Part shown: positions 15,227-23,054 of the stretch, piece after piece
How positions within the stretch are numbered: the first letter of the stretch is position 1
Layout: each line of letters opens with the position of its first letter
DNA from: an uncultured Bacilli bacterium
GTDB lineage: Bacteria > Bacillota_I > Bacilli_A > RF39 > UBA660
Assembly (NCBI GenBank): GCA_947628485.1
Contig: CANRAA010000003.1
Location: 1-41,888, forward strand
Length of the DNA: 41,888 nt
Direction: 5' to 3'
Position numbers and translations under genes: made by a program
The notes under the pieces: generated by a model
Database searches by the model: none
Seen by the model: only the letters and a program-made list of their open reading frames with translations
What the model was told of the DNA's origin: nothing

Positions 15227-18043
15227 ATGGATAAAATTGTTATAAGAGGAGCAAGAGAAAATAATTTAAAAAATGTTGATTTGGAACTACCTAAGAATAA
15301 ATTAATTGTTATGACGGGAGTTTCCGGAAGTGGTAAAAGTAGTTTAGCTTTTGATACGATTTATGCTGAAGGAGAAAGAAGATATGTGGAAAGCCTATCA
15401 GCTTATGCACGGCAATTTATTGGTTCGGGTGATAAACCGGATGTGGATTCCATTGAAGGGTTATCTCCAAGTATTTCGATTGACCAAAAAACCACCAATA
15501 AAAATCCCCGTTCAACAGTCGGAACTATAACCGAATTATACGATTATTTAAGACTTTTATTTGCGAGAATTGGGGTGCCTTATTGTCCAACGCATAAAAT
15601 ACCAATAAAAAGTCAAAGTATAGAAGAAATGACCAATAAAGTTTTAAATTTTGAAGAAGGAACGAAGATTGAAATATATTCGCCAATTGTAAGAGGGGAA
15701 AAAGGAACTCATAAAGATTTAATCGAGGACTTACGCAGCAAAGGTTTTACCAGAATTTTAGTTAATGGAACTTTATATAATAGTACGGATGAGATTACTT
15801 TAGAAAAAAATATTAAAGATGATATTTATGTTTTAATTGATAAATTAAGAGTTAGTAATGATGAGCGAAGTCGGATTTTTGAAGCCTTAGAAGTTAGTGC
15901 TAAAATGGCTCATGGTTTAGTTCTTATTAAGATAAATGATACTGAAGAACTATTAATGAGTGAGAACTATGCTTGCCCTTATTGTAATTTTTCTTTAAGT
16001 GAGTTAGAGCCAAGAATGTTTTCATTTAACTCACCATATGGGGCATGTGACGAGTGTAAGGGACTTGGTACGAAGCTTAAAATTAGTGAAGATTTATTAA
16101 TTCCCGATAAAAATAAAAGTATTAATAAAGGAGCTATTGTGGCTATCAACTTAGATAATAATATGTATATGAGTAGTTTATATACGGTATCTGAACATTA
16201 CCATATCAATTTAGATATTCCGGTTAAAGATATGCCTAAAAAAGATTTAGATATTATTTTATATGGTACCAATGATATAATGGATTTCCATTATGTAGCG
16301 AAAAATGGTAGTACCAGAGATACTAAAAGTAAATATGAAGGTATAGTTAATAATTTAGAAAGACGTTATTTAGAAACTAATTCTTCTTGGATTAGAGAAT
16401 GGATTGAAGGTTTTATGGTGGAATCCGTTTGTAATGAATGTCACGGAACTAGATTAAAAGACGAGATTTTAGCCGTTAAAATTAACAAGAAAAATATTTA
16501 TGAACTTACGGAAATGGCGATTGATGAATTAAAAGAATTTTTAGAAAATTTAAAACTTACTAATGAAGAAAAAGAGATTAGTGGCCTTCTTATTAAAGAG
16601 ATTTTAGCGAGATTAGAATTCTTAATGAATGTTGGTTTAAGTTATTTAACTTTAGCGAGAAGTGCGGCGACTTTATCAGGAGGAGAAGCCCAAAGAATAA
16701 GACTAGCTACCCAAATTGGGAGTAAACTTTCGGGTGTCTTATATGTTTTAGATGAGCCATCGATTGGTTTACATCAAAGAGATAATGAAAAACTAATTAA
16801 TTCGTTAAAAGAAATGCGGGATTTGGGGAATACCTTAATTGTGGTTGAACACGATACCGATACAATGCTCGCGGCCGATTATTTGGTTGATATTGGTCCT
16901 GGGGCTGGAGATGCTGGAGGTTATGTGGTAGCCTCTGGTACTCCAGAAGAAGTAATGCAAAATGAGAAAAGTATTACGGGTCGTTATTTAAGTGGTAAAG
17001 AAAAAATTGAAATTCCTAAGAAACATCGGAAAGGTAATGGCTTATTCTTAGAAGTAAGAGGAGCTGAAGAAAACAATTTAAATAAAATAAATGTTAAATT
17101 TCCTTTAAATAAATTCATTGTGGTAACGGGCGTTTCCGGAAGTGGTAAATCAACTTTAGTTAATGAAATACTCTATAAAACCTTACATAAAGAAATATAT
17201 CGTTCGAAAGATATTCCGGGTAAATGTAAGGGTGTTAAAGGTATCGAAAATGTTGATAAAGTAGTCAATATTAGTCAAGATGCTATTGGTAGAACGCCAA
17301 GAAGTAACCCAGCTACTTATGTGGGAGTATTCGATGATATAAGAGATGTCTTCGCTAACATGAAAGAGTCGAAAATGCGGGGATATGACAAAGGAAGATT
17401 TTCCTTTAATGTTAAAGGTGGAAGATGTGAAGCCTGTTGGGGTGATGGTGTTAAGAAAATCGAAATGCATTTCTTACCAGATGTTTATGTTCCTTGTGAT
17501 GTTTGTGGGGGTAAAAGATATAATAAAGAAACTTTGGATGTTAAATTTAAAGGCAAAAGTATTGCCGATGTTTTAGATATGCGGGTAAGTGAAGCCTTGC
17601 CATTCTTTGAAAACATTCCTAAAGTTTATGATAAATTAAAAGTTATGAATGAAGTAGGACTTTCTTATATTAAATTAGGTCAAGGAGCTCCAACCTTATC
17701 GGGTGGTGAAGCCGGAAGAGTAAAACTAGCGAAAGAACTTCAAAAGAAAGCCACAGGTAAATCGGTATTTATCTTAGATGAACCTACAACGGGACTTCAT
17801 TCGGCTGACATTAAAAAACTCCTTGAAGTTTTAAATCGAATTGTTGATAATGGCGATACCGTAATTGTTATTGAACATAACTTAGATGTGATTAAACAAG
17901 CTGACTATGTTATTGATTTAGGACCTGAAGGTGGTAAATTTGGCGGAAATGTTATTGCCACTGGTACTCCAGAAGAAGTAAGTAAAATTAAGGGATCATT
18001 TACCGGAGAATTCTTAAAGAAGATATTTGACGCTAATAAATAG
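15227..18043 (+). CDS. uvrA: Excinuclease ABC subunit A
   Basis: 938 aa, normal length. UvrA is the damage-recognition ATPase dimer of nucleotide excision repair and loads UvrB. Both ABC cassettes are complete: Walker A GVSGSGKSSLAFDT (about residue 31) and GVSGSGKSTLV (about 637), signatures LSGGEAQRIRLA and LSGGEAGRVKLA, Walker B LYVLDEPSIGLHQRD and VFILDEPTTGLHS. Zinc modules appear as CPYCNF with CDECKG (about 250-280) and CEACWGDG with CDVCGG (about 735-765). The gene is monocistronic, with its own promoter and a strong terminator after it. uvrB is not in this window. Confidence 0.98.
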   Translation: MDKIVIRGARENNLKNVDLELPKNKLIVMTGVSGSGKSSLAFDTIYAEGERRYVESLSAYARQFIGSGDKPDVDSIEGLSPSISIDQKTTNKNPRSTVGTITELYDYLRLLFARIGVPYCPTHKIPIKSQSIEEMTNKVLNFEEGTKIEIYSPIVRGEKGTHKDLIEDLRSKGFTRILVNGTLYNSTDEITLEKNIKDDIYVLIDKLRVSNDERSRIFEALEVSAKMAHGLVLIKINDTEELLMSENYACPYCNFSLSELEPRMFSFNSPYGACDECKGLGTKLKISEDLLIPDKNKSINKGAIVAINLDNNMYMSSLYTVSEHYHINLDIPVKDMPKKDLDIILYGTNDIMDFHYVAKNGSTRDTKSKYEGIVNNLERRYLETNSSWIREWIEGFMVESVCNECHGTRLKDEILAVKINKKNIYELTEMAIDELKEFLENLKLTNEEKEISGLLIKEILARLEFLMNVGLSYLTLARSAATLSGGEAQRIRLATQIGSKLSGVLYVLDEPSIGLHQRDNEKLINSLKEMRDLGNTLIVVEHDTDTMLAADYLVDIGPGAGDAGGYVVASGTPEEVMQNEKSITGRYLSGKEKIEIPKKHRKGNGLFLEVRGAEENNLNKINVKFPLNKFIVVTGVSGSGKSTLVNEILYKTLHKEIYRSKDIPGKCKGVKGIENVDKVVNISQDAIGRTPRSNPATYVGVFDDIRDVFANMKESKMRGYDKGRFSFNVKGGRCEACWGDGVKKIEMHFLPDVYVPCDVCGGKRYNKETLDVKFKGKSIADVLDMRVSEALPFFENIPKVYDKLKVMNEVGLSYIKLGQGAPTLSGGEAGRVKLAKELQKKATGKSVFILDEPTTGLHSADIKKLLEVLNRIVDNGDTVIVIEHNLDVIKQADYVIDLGPEGGKFGGNVIATGTPEEVSKIKGSFTGEFLKKIFDANK

Positions 18044-18067
18044 AAAACTAATTGTAAAAAAGATTTT

Positions 18068-18115
18068 AACACAATGTACCACACAAACTTGACTTATGTG
18101 GTACGTGTGTTTTTT
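18068..18115 (+). terminator. uvrA terminator
   Basis: An 8-bp perfect stem (GTACCACA with TGTGGTAC) extends outward to about 15 bp with one bulged A, and ends in TTTTTT (18110-18115). The ATG at 18074 lies inside this stem and is not a start codon. Confidence 0.85.
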
Positions 18116-18145
18116 AAAAAGATTTCTAGTAATAGAATCTTTTTT
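18116..18145 (+). terminator. Second, tandem terminator
   Basis: A 9-bp stem (AAAAAGATT with AATCTTTTT) with a T tail, directly after the first terminator. A TACAAT box at 18150-18155 behind it is a possible lgt -10. Confidence 0.6.
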
Positions 18146-18175
18146 ATGTTACAATTAATATTGGAGAGTGGAGAT

Positions 18176-18988
18176 ATGAACCCAGTGGCATTTACAATTG
18201 GTAGTTTTGAAGTTAGATGGTATTCTCTTTTATTATTAGTAGCCATGCTTATTGCCATATTACTTTTAATAAAAGAGGGTAAAAGATTTAATATTCCCAA
18301 AGACTTTTTGTTTAATTTAGCTTTTTGGGTTATTATCTTTGGTTTAATTTCGGCAAGAATTTATTATTGTGTCTTTAATTTCTCTTTATATAAAGATAAT
18401 TTACTCGATGTTTTTAAAATATGGGAAGGTGGACTTGCTATTCATGGCGGTTTAATTGGAGGCCTTATTACTCTTATCATCTATTGTAAGAGATATAATA
18501 TTAATTCCTTTAAAGTAACGGATATGACAGTTGTTCCTTTACTTTTAGCGCAAGCCATTGGAAGATGGGGTAACTTCTTTAATGGGGAAGCTCATGGAGT
18601 AGCCACGACTTATTATCATTTAAAAGAATTACATATCCCGGAAAAGATAATTGAAGGTATGAAAATTGGTAATGTTTATTATCATCCCACCTTTTTATAT
18701 GAAAGTATTTATTGTTTAATTGGTTTTATTATTTTACTTTTTGTAAGAAGAATAAAATATTTAAAAAGAGGACAACTTACATGTATCTATATGATGTATT
18801 ATTCGGTAGGACGTTTCTTTATTGAGGCTTTAAGAACGGATTCTTTAATGCTTGGCGGTTTTAGAGCGGCCCAAATAGTTTCGATTATTTTATTCTTAGT
18901 TGGTTTAATAATATTTATTGTGTTATCAAGAAAAGGTAAATTTGAAGATTTATATAATGAAGGGGAAAATAAACCCATAATGTTTTAA
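18176..18988 (+). CDS. lgt: Prolipoprotein diacylglyceryl transferase
   Basis: 270 aa from the ATG at 18176 (GGAGAG upstream); a longer frame from 18074 would start inside a terminator. This polytopic membrane enzyme transfers diacylglycerol from phosphatidylglycerol to the lipobox cysteine of prelipoproteins. Family motifs are present: the MNPVAFTIG start, RIYYCVFN, GGLAIHGGLIGG (catalytic His region), RWGNFFNGEAHG, HPTFLYES and GRFFIEALRTDSL. About seven membrane helices fit the family. It serves proteins such as the cyclophilin lipoprotein at 9856. It is followed after 12 nt by a thioredoxin-reductase-like gene, a common lgt-trxB pairing in Bacillota. Confidence 0.97.
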   Translation: MNPVAFTIGSFEVRWYSLLLLVAMLIAILLLIKEGKRFNIPKDFLFNLAFWVIIFGLISARIYYCVFNFSLYKDNLLDVFKIWEGGLAIHGGLIGGLITLIIYCKRYNINSFKVTDMTVVPLLLAQAIGRWGNFFNGEAHGVATTYYHLKELHIPEKIIEGMKIGNVYYHPTFLYESIYCLIGFIILLFVRRIKYLKRGQLTCIYMMYYSVGRFFIEALRTDSLMLGGFRAAQIVSIILFLVGLIIFIVLSRKGKFEDLYNEGENKPIMF

Positions 18989-19000
18989 AGGAGGATTTTT

Positions 19001-19891
19001 ATGTACGATTTAATAATAATAGGAATGGGTATTGGGGGTGTTACTGCGGGTATCTATGCGAAAAGAGGCAATTTGAATGTTTTAATATTAGATAAAGGAA
19101 TGCCAGGAGGTATGCTTAATAATATTGAAAAAGTTAGTAATTACCCTGGACTTATAAATATTAAAGGAGGAGAGTTTGCTAATCTTTTATTTGATCAAGT
19201 TAAAGATTTGGAAATTCCTTATAAGTTTGAAATAGTTAATGAAATAAGAGTGGAAAATGCTAAAAAAATAGTAGTTACCGATAAAGGTGAATATGAGACG
19301 CAAAAAGTAATTATTGCGACCGGGACTAAACCTAAATATTTAGGACTAGATAATGAAAAAGATTTACTTGGAAGAGGAATAAGTACTTGTGCTACTTGTG
19401 ATGGAGCTTTCTATAAAGATAAAGATGTCGCTGTAGTTGGTTCTGGTAGTAGTGCTTTACAAGAGTCTTTGTATCTGGCTAATGTTTGTCATAAAGTCTA
19501 TCTTTTAAATAGAAAAGATAAATTTAAAGGGGAAAAGATACTCGAGAAAAAGGTCAAAGAAAAAGATAACATGGAAATTATCTATAATGTTAATATTAAA
19601 AAATATCATGAAAATGATGGTAAAATCGAAAGTATTACTTTAGATAATGAAAAAACATTAGAAGTGTCCGGAGTATTTATTTATATTGGATATAAACCTA
19701 ATACAGATTACTTACAAAATTTAAATATTTTAGATGAACAAGGTTATGTTAAAGTAGATGAGCATTTTATGACGGAGATTGATGGGGTTTATGCCATTGG
19801 CGATGTTATAAAAAAAGATATCTACCAATTAGTAACAGCGGCGAGTGATGCCATTAATGCTGTAAGTAATATTATAAAAATTAATAATTAA
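19001..19891 (+). CDS. Thioredoxin reductase-like FAD/NAD(P) oxidoreductase
   Basis: 296 aa. The N-terminal FAD site is IIGMGIGGVTAGIYAKR, the redox-active CATC lies in STCATCDGAFYKD (about residues 133-136), and the central NAD(P) site is VVGSGSSALQESLYLA. The C-terminal FAD motif is GVYAIGDVIKKD. This is the layout of low-molecular-weight thioredoxin reductases (TrxB), slightly shorter than the usual 310. The last motif lacks the usual R-Q-V, so the electron acceptor could be another thioredoxin-like protein. AAAGGAGG ribosome site; in operon with lgt. Confidence 0.88.
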   Translation: MYDLIIIGMGIGGVTAGIYAKRGNLNVLILDKGMPGGMLNNIEKVSNYPGLINIKGGEFANLLFDQVKDLEIPYKFEIVNEIRVENAKKIVVTDKGEYETQKVIIATGTKPKYLGLDNEKDLLGRGISTCATCDGAFYKDKDVAVVGSGSSALQESLYLANVCHKVYLLNRKDKFKGEKILEKKVKEKDNMEIIYNVNIKKYHENDGKIESITLDNEKTLEVSGVFIYIGYKPNTDYLQNLNILDEQGYVKVDEHFMTEIDGVYAIGDVIKKDIYQLVTAASDAINAVSNIIKINN

Positions 19892-19894
19892 GAT

Positions 19895-19931
19895 AAAAAG
19901 GTATAGCTGAGAGTTTAGTTATACCTTTTTT
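19895..19931 (+). terminator. Terminator of the lgt-trxB operon
   Basis: A 14-bp stem with one G-U (19895-19908 with 19917-19930), an 8-nt loop and a run of T. It may also act for transcripts arriving from the minus strand, since the stem starts with A5. Confidence 0.85.
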
Positions 19932-20007
19932 AAATATTCTAAAATATCTTTATCTTTTATCTTTTATATTTAAAATCTTTATTAATAAACGATATAATTA
20001 ATTCCAT

Positions 20008-20238
20008 TTATTTAACTATGGATTTTTTATAGGGTTTTCTTTCGTCAGTTCTATAAAGTAAATAGTCCGTACTTGTATTATATAAATCCGCTAGTTTACT
20101 TAATTTATGTAAGGGTATTTCATTAACACCTGACTCGTAACGGCTATATTGGGGTTGGGTAACTTTTAAAAATTTAGCAATTTCTATTTGAGACATATCT
20201 TTGTCTTCTCTTATCTCTTTTAATCTATTCATATACAT
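20008..20238 (-). CDS. XRE-family transcriptional regulator
   Basis: 76 aa, a single helix-turn-helix of the Cro/C1 type: RLKEIREDKDMSQIEIAKFL, then VTQPQYSRYESGVNEIPL and LADLYNTSTDYLL. It has no other domain. The first of two close Met codons (20238) is preferred because AGGTGA lies at proper spacing before it. It is transcribed divergently from the surface-protein genes. Two matching 19-bp palindromes lie between, one inside the promoter of those genes, so it is the obvious candidate repressor of the locus and perhaps of itself. Ligand unknown. Confidence 0.9.
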   Translation of the reverse strand: MYMNRLKEIREDKDMSQIEIAKFLKVTQPQYSRYESGVNEIPLHKLSKLADLYNTSTDYLLYRTDERKPYKKSIVK

Positions 20239-20283
20239 TATATGTCACCTAAATATAATTTTACATTATTGCTTTTCCAAATA

Positions 20284-20341
20284 TTGACTAATATACGTTT
20301 TACGTATATAATTAACTTAAGAATATACGTATAACGTATAT
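20284..20341 (+). promoter_or_regulatory. Promoter with twin palindromic operators upstream of surface locus 1
   Basis: A near-consensus promoter, TTGACT (20284-20289), 17 bp, TATAAT (20307-20312), points at the genes from 20432. Two palindromes with identical 8-bp arms ATATACGT-N3-ACGTATAT occupy 20291-20309 (inside the spacer and -10) and 20323-20341. Their centres are 32 bp apart, about three helical turns on one DNA face. This is a classic arrangement for a cooperative repressor, most simply the XRE protein at 20008. A leader of about 110 nt follows, with a 7-bp hairpin at 20355-20375 and the TTCGGTATT element at 20400. Confidence 0.85.
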
Positions 20342-20431
20342 ATTTATATATAGTATAACAATTATATTTTGTTATTATATTTTTATTTTGAATATATAAT
20401 TCGGTATTAGCAACACATAAAAGAGGTTAGT

Positions 20432-21133
20432 ATGATAAAAGAGAAAATAAGGAATTTAAAAGAGAAATTAAACTTTAAAGTAATATACATAGTAGTATGT
20501 TTAATCTTTCTTGTGGGTTTACTTTATTTTAATAAAACCCATGCTTATTATGATTATGAAAGTGGCTGGGTACCGATATTTACTGGTAAGGTAGGAAACT
20601 TTACGGGTAAAGGTGATACTAGTCCCTTAAATCAACCATCTGATGTAAATTTATTATTTTTAGTTCAAGATATAACTAATCCTAAAAATTATACTGTTAT
20701 GGAAGGAACCCCAGTAGCAGTATCAGGTTATCAAGTAAATGAAAAAAAGAGTAATTGTATACCTGCAGATGGAACATATCAAAAGTATGGGGAGAATGTT
20801 TATTCCATAGCAAGTGATGGAACAGTAACTGTAAAAGTAAAAGAAAATAAACCAAATCAAGTAGTATGTCGAATATATTATGATTATGGAAAAGATTTAA
20901 CAAAAGATGATGTTATAGTATTTGCTTTAAAAGAAGATCCATTAGGAATGGTAATCTATAATAATAAACATTATGTAATGAGTGAAGAAATACCAAGTAC
21001 AGGTTATACCTATAATAGTTCAAGTTGTAAGAATACAGATATAGCAACAAGTATAAGTTACAATGCCTCAACAGGCTTTACTTTTAAAACTAAAGGACCA
21101 AATATATGTTATGCATATTTTAATATAGGTTAG
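20432..21133 (+). CDS. Membrane-anchored surface protein with repeated Cys-pair domains
   Basis: 233 aa. A basic N-terminus and one hydrophobic helix (about residues 17-33) anchor it with the rest outside. The ectodomain contains two related beta-rich repeats, each with a Cys pair and an aromatic end (NC...VVCRIYY and SC...NICYAYF). A third copy of the same pattern opens the next gene's product. It lacks the C-terminal lectin-like domain of its neighbours. The function is not recognised; adhesin or scaffold partner is a guess. It is first in a two-gene operon under the XRE-type operator, and its stop lies 11 nt before the next ATG with AGGAGG between. Confidence 0.6.
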   Translation: MIKEKIRNLKEKLNFKVIYIVVCLIFLVGLLYFNKTHAYYDYESGWVPIFTGKVGNFTGKGDTSPLNQPSDVNLLFLVQDITNPKNYTVMEGTPVAVSGYQVNEKKSNCIPADGTYQKYGENVYSIASDGTVTVKVKENKPNQVVCRIYYDYGKDLTKDDVIVFALKEDPLGMVIYNNKHYVMSEEIPSTGYTYNSSSCKNTDIATSISYNASTGFTFKTKGPNICYAYFNIG

Positions 21134-21144
21134 GAGGATTTTAA

Positions 21145-22263
21145 ATGAAAAAGAAAGTATTAAATATTTTAGTAGTTATCTTAACAATAAGTATAATAGT
21201 TGAAGGTTATATCTGTTTTAAAAATGTTAAAAATAATAAAGTATTAGAAGATATCAAAACAGTAGATATATTTGATAATAAAGATAAGACCATATCTATA
21301 ATGGTCCAAGACCCCACAACCTTTGAATACCAATCAGATACAAGTAGAACTTCATGGCCCCAAAAGACAGAATACATATATGCTGGAACTAAATGTACTG
21401 ATGCGAGTGGAACAGATGTAGGAGATACAACACCATATTTAAAATTTGACGAAAGTGATTATACAGCAACCATAACAACTAAGAAAACAATCTATTGTAC
21501 CTTATACTTTGCTAATGGAAGACCAGCCTTAGAAGTGTTAAAGGCCAAAGGAGGAGATTACTATGCTGGAGGAGGAGACCATACAACAGTAGTGGATGAA
21601 TTGTACCGATTTAAAGGAACAGTAGGCCAAGTAGATAATAATTATATATGTTTAGGAGCATCCGAAAATCCTGATACATGTAAAGCAAATTCAGAAAACA
21701 TGTATCGAATAATCGGAGTCACAACAGATGGCAAACTAAAAGTGATAAAAGCTAAAAAATATGGAGATAATCAAAAATGGAATAGTAAAGCCTCCTCGGA
21801 TGTAAAATGGAATGCATCGACTTTATATACATACTTAAATAGTACATTTTATAATTCACTTAATGCAAGAATACAAGGATTAATAGATAACTATACATGG
21901 AAAATGGAATTAACAACATCAACACCAGGAACAACAACAGGAAATCAAGATGGAACAATACAAAATCATATAGGGTTAATGTATGGAAGTGATTATGTAA
22001 ATGCAGGAGCACAAGATAAAACAAATTGGTTATTCATACAAAATGGTTATAGTGGAAACCCAGCAGAGTTTGAATGGACAATGAGTAGTTGTGGCTACAA
22101 CGGCGGTGCCCGTGCGTGGTTTATGCGTACAGGCGGCTACTTTGGCGTGGAGCTTGTGAGCGACCCGTATGCAGTTCGTCCGGTCTTCTATCTGTTATCC
22201 ACAGTAGGATTAATAGGTGAAGGAACAGTATCTCAACCATACACTGTAACAACTATTAAATAA
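21145..22263 (+). CDS. Surface protein with DUF6273/FGE-like variable C-terminal domain
   Basis: 372 aa. An N-terminal membrane anchor (about 5-23) is followed by a Cys-pair repeat as in the previous gene, then a linker, and a C-terminal domain from about residue 130. Landmarks are VDELYRFKG, YICLG, MYRIIGVTTDGKLKVIKAKKYG, GLMYGSDYVNAG, NWLFIQNG, EWTMS, then AVRPVFYL. This order matches what I recall of DUF6273-type domains with a C-type-lectin/sulfatase-modifying-factor-like fold, whose final loops vary greatly. Between EWTMS and VRPVFYL the coding DNA abruptly becomes about 60% G+C. The likely role is extracellular ligand binding, which is an inference. Confidence 0.7.
   Translation: MKKKVLNILVVILTISIIVEGYICFKNVKNNKVLEDIKTVDIFDNKDKTISIMVQDPTTFEYQSDTSRTSWPQKTEYIYAGTKCTDASGTDVGDTTPYLKFDESDYTATITTKKTIYCTLYFANGRPALEVLKAKGGDYYAGGGDHTTVVDELYRFKGTVGQVDNNYICLGASENPDTCKANSENMYRIIGVTTDGKLKVIKAKKYGDNQKWNSKASSDVKWNASTLYTYLNSTFYNSLNARIQGLIDNYTWKMELTTSTPGTTTGNQDGTIQNHIGLMYGSDYVNAGAQDKTNWLFIQNGYSGNPAEFEWTMSSCGYNGGARAWFMRTGGYFGVELVSDPYAVRPVFYLLSTVGLIGEGTVSQPYTVTTIK
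22089..22188 (+). other. GC-rich hypervariable block, copy 1
   Basis: 60 of these 100 bases are G or C by hand count, against roughly 30% just outside. Codons such as GGC, GCG, CGT and CCG, rare elsewhere in this window, are concentrated here. Both edges coincide with protein motifs shared by three paralogues (EWTMS and VRPVFYL). Confidence 0.8.
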
Positions 22264-22297
22264 ATAATTAGATAAAAAATGATAAAAGCAAGTATAT

Positions 22298-22337
22298 TGC
22301 AAATATATTGCACTTGATTTAAAGAAAAAAATATAGT
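22298..22337 (+). promoter_or_regulatory. Promoter and dyad upstream of the RelB-like gene
   Basis: TTGCAC (22308-22313), an 18-bp spacer and TATAGT (22332-22337). A dyad TGCAA-N5-TTGCA (22298-22312) overlaps the -35, a suitable place for autorepression by the antitoxin. Confidence 0.5.
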
Positions 22338-22361
22338 ATCCTTATAAAGGAGTGATGCTTT

Positions 22362-22652
22362 ATGAGTACGATATCTAATACGACTAATATGACTATTAGA
22401 ATTGATAAAGATTTAAAGAAAAGTGTTGATGAATTATTTAAAAAACTGGGAACTACTACTAACTCCGCAATTAATATGTTTTTAAGACAATGTGAGAGGG
22501 AACAAGGTTTGGCATTTAAACCAACAATAGCTCCAAAACCTAATAAAGAATTATTAGAAACTTTACAAGAAATAGAAGATTATAAAAAAGGAAAGGTAGA
22601 TCTTCCTAGTTTTGATACAACTAAGGAATTATTTGATTATTTAAATAAATAA
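22362..22652 (+). CDS. RelB/DinJ-family antitoxin, solitary
   Basis: 96 aa. The N-terminal ribbon-helix-helix (NMTIRIDKDLKKSVDELFKKLG, with TTTNSAINMFLRQ as second helix) is typical of RelB/DinJ antitoxins that bind DNA and neutralise RelE/YafQ toxins through the C-terminal part. No toxin gene follows: 28 nt after the stop a convergent terminator and minus-strand genes begin. It may be an orphan repressor, or the toxin was lost. Good AAAGGAG site; a dyad overlaps its promoter. Confidence 0.85.
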   Translation: MSTISNTTNMTIRIDKDLKKSVDELFKKLGTTTNSAINMFLRQCEREQGLAFKPTIAPKPNKELLETLQEIEDYKKGKVDLPSFDTTKELFDYLNK

Positions 22653-22680
22653 TATTAAAAATTGAATTATATTCTAAATT

Positions 22681-22710
22681 TAAAAGAAGATAAAAAACTA
22701 TCTTCTTTTA
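22681..22710. terminator. Bidirectional terminator between convergent genes
   Basis: A perfect 12-bp stem (22681-22692 with 22699-22710) with A-rich and T-rich flanks on both strands. It includes the stop codon of the minus-strand gene ending at 22708. Confidence 0.8.
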
Positions 22711-23052
22711 AAAATCACTAATTATAGGGAAATCGCTATAATTTGATAAATATTCATTAATACTTTGAGATAAATAATAATATTTATTATCGATATTATT
22801 ATTTTTTAATAAATCTAAATAATCTTTAAATACTAACATAACTATGTCTTTATTATTGCTACTAACTAACATAATATTATAAAGTCTATTTAATTTATCT
22901 ATAATTGTTACTTCTTTATCTATTTTACCTTCTAAAGCAGATGCTTTAATAGCCTTGTCTAAACTAATAAAGGGGTATTTTGAAGTTATTTCTTGGGATA
23001 CTTGGTTAATTCTTTCATTTTCTTCTAAATTACCATTGTATTCATAATTCAT
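22708..23052 (-). CDS. Hypothetical protein, partner of ClpX-like gene
   Basis: 114 aa, not recognised, acidic, mostly helical, no membrane segment. It begins 2 nt after the ClpX-like gene and is surely co-transcribed with it, so it may be an adaptor or substrate of that ATPase. This is inference from position only. Confidence 0.55.
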   Translation of the reverse strand: MNYEYNGNLEENERINQVSQEITSKYPFISLDKAIKASALEGKIDKEVTIIDKLNRLYNIMLVSSNNKDIVMLVFKDYLDLLKNNNIDNKYYYLSQSINEYLSNYSDFPIISDF

Positions 23053-23054
23053 AA

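Noticed and set aside
18074-18175. N-terminal extension of lgt from an ATG at 18074
   Set aside because: The ATG lies inside the uvrA terminator stem; the ATG at 18176 has a ribosome site and the usual Lgt start.
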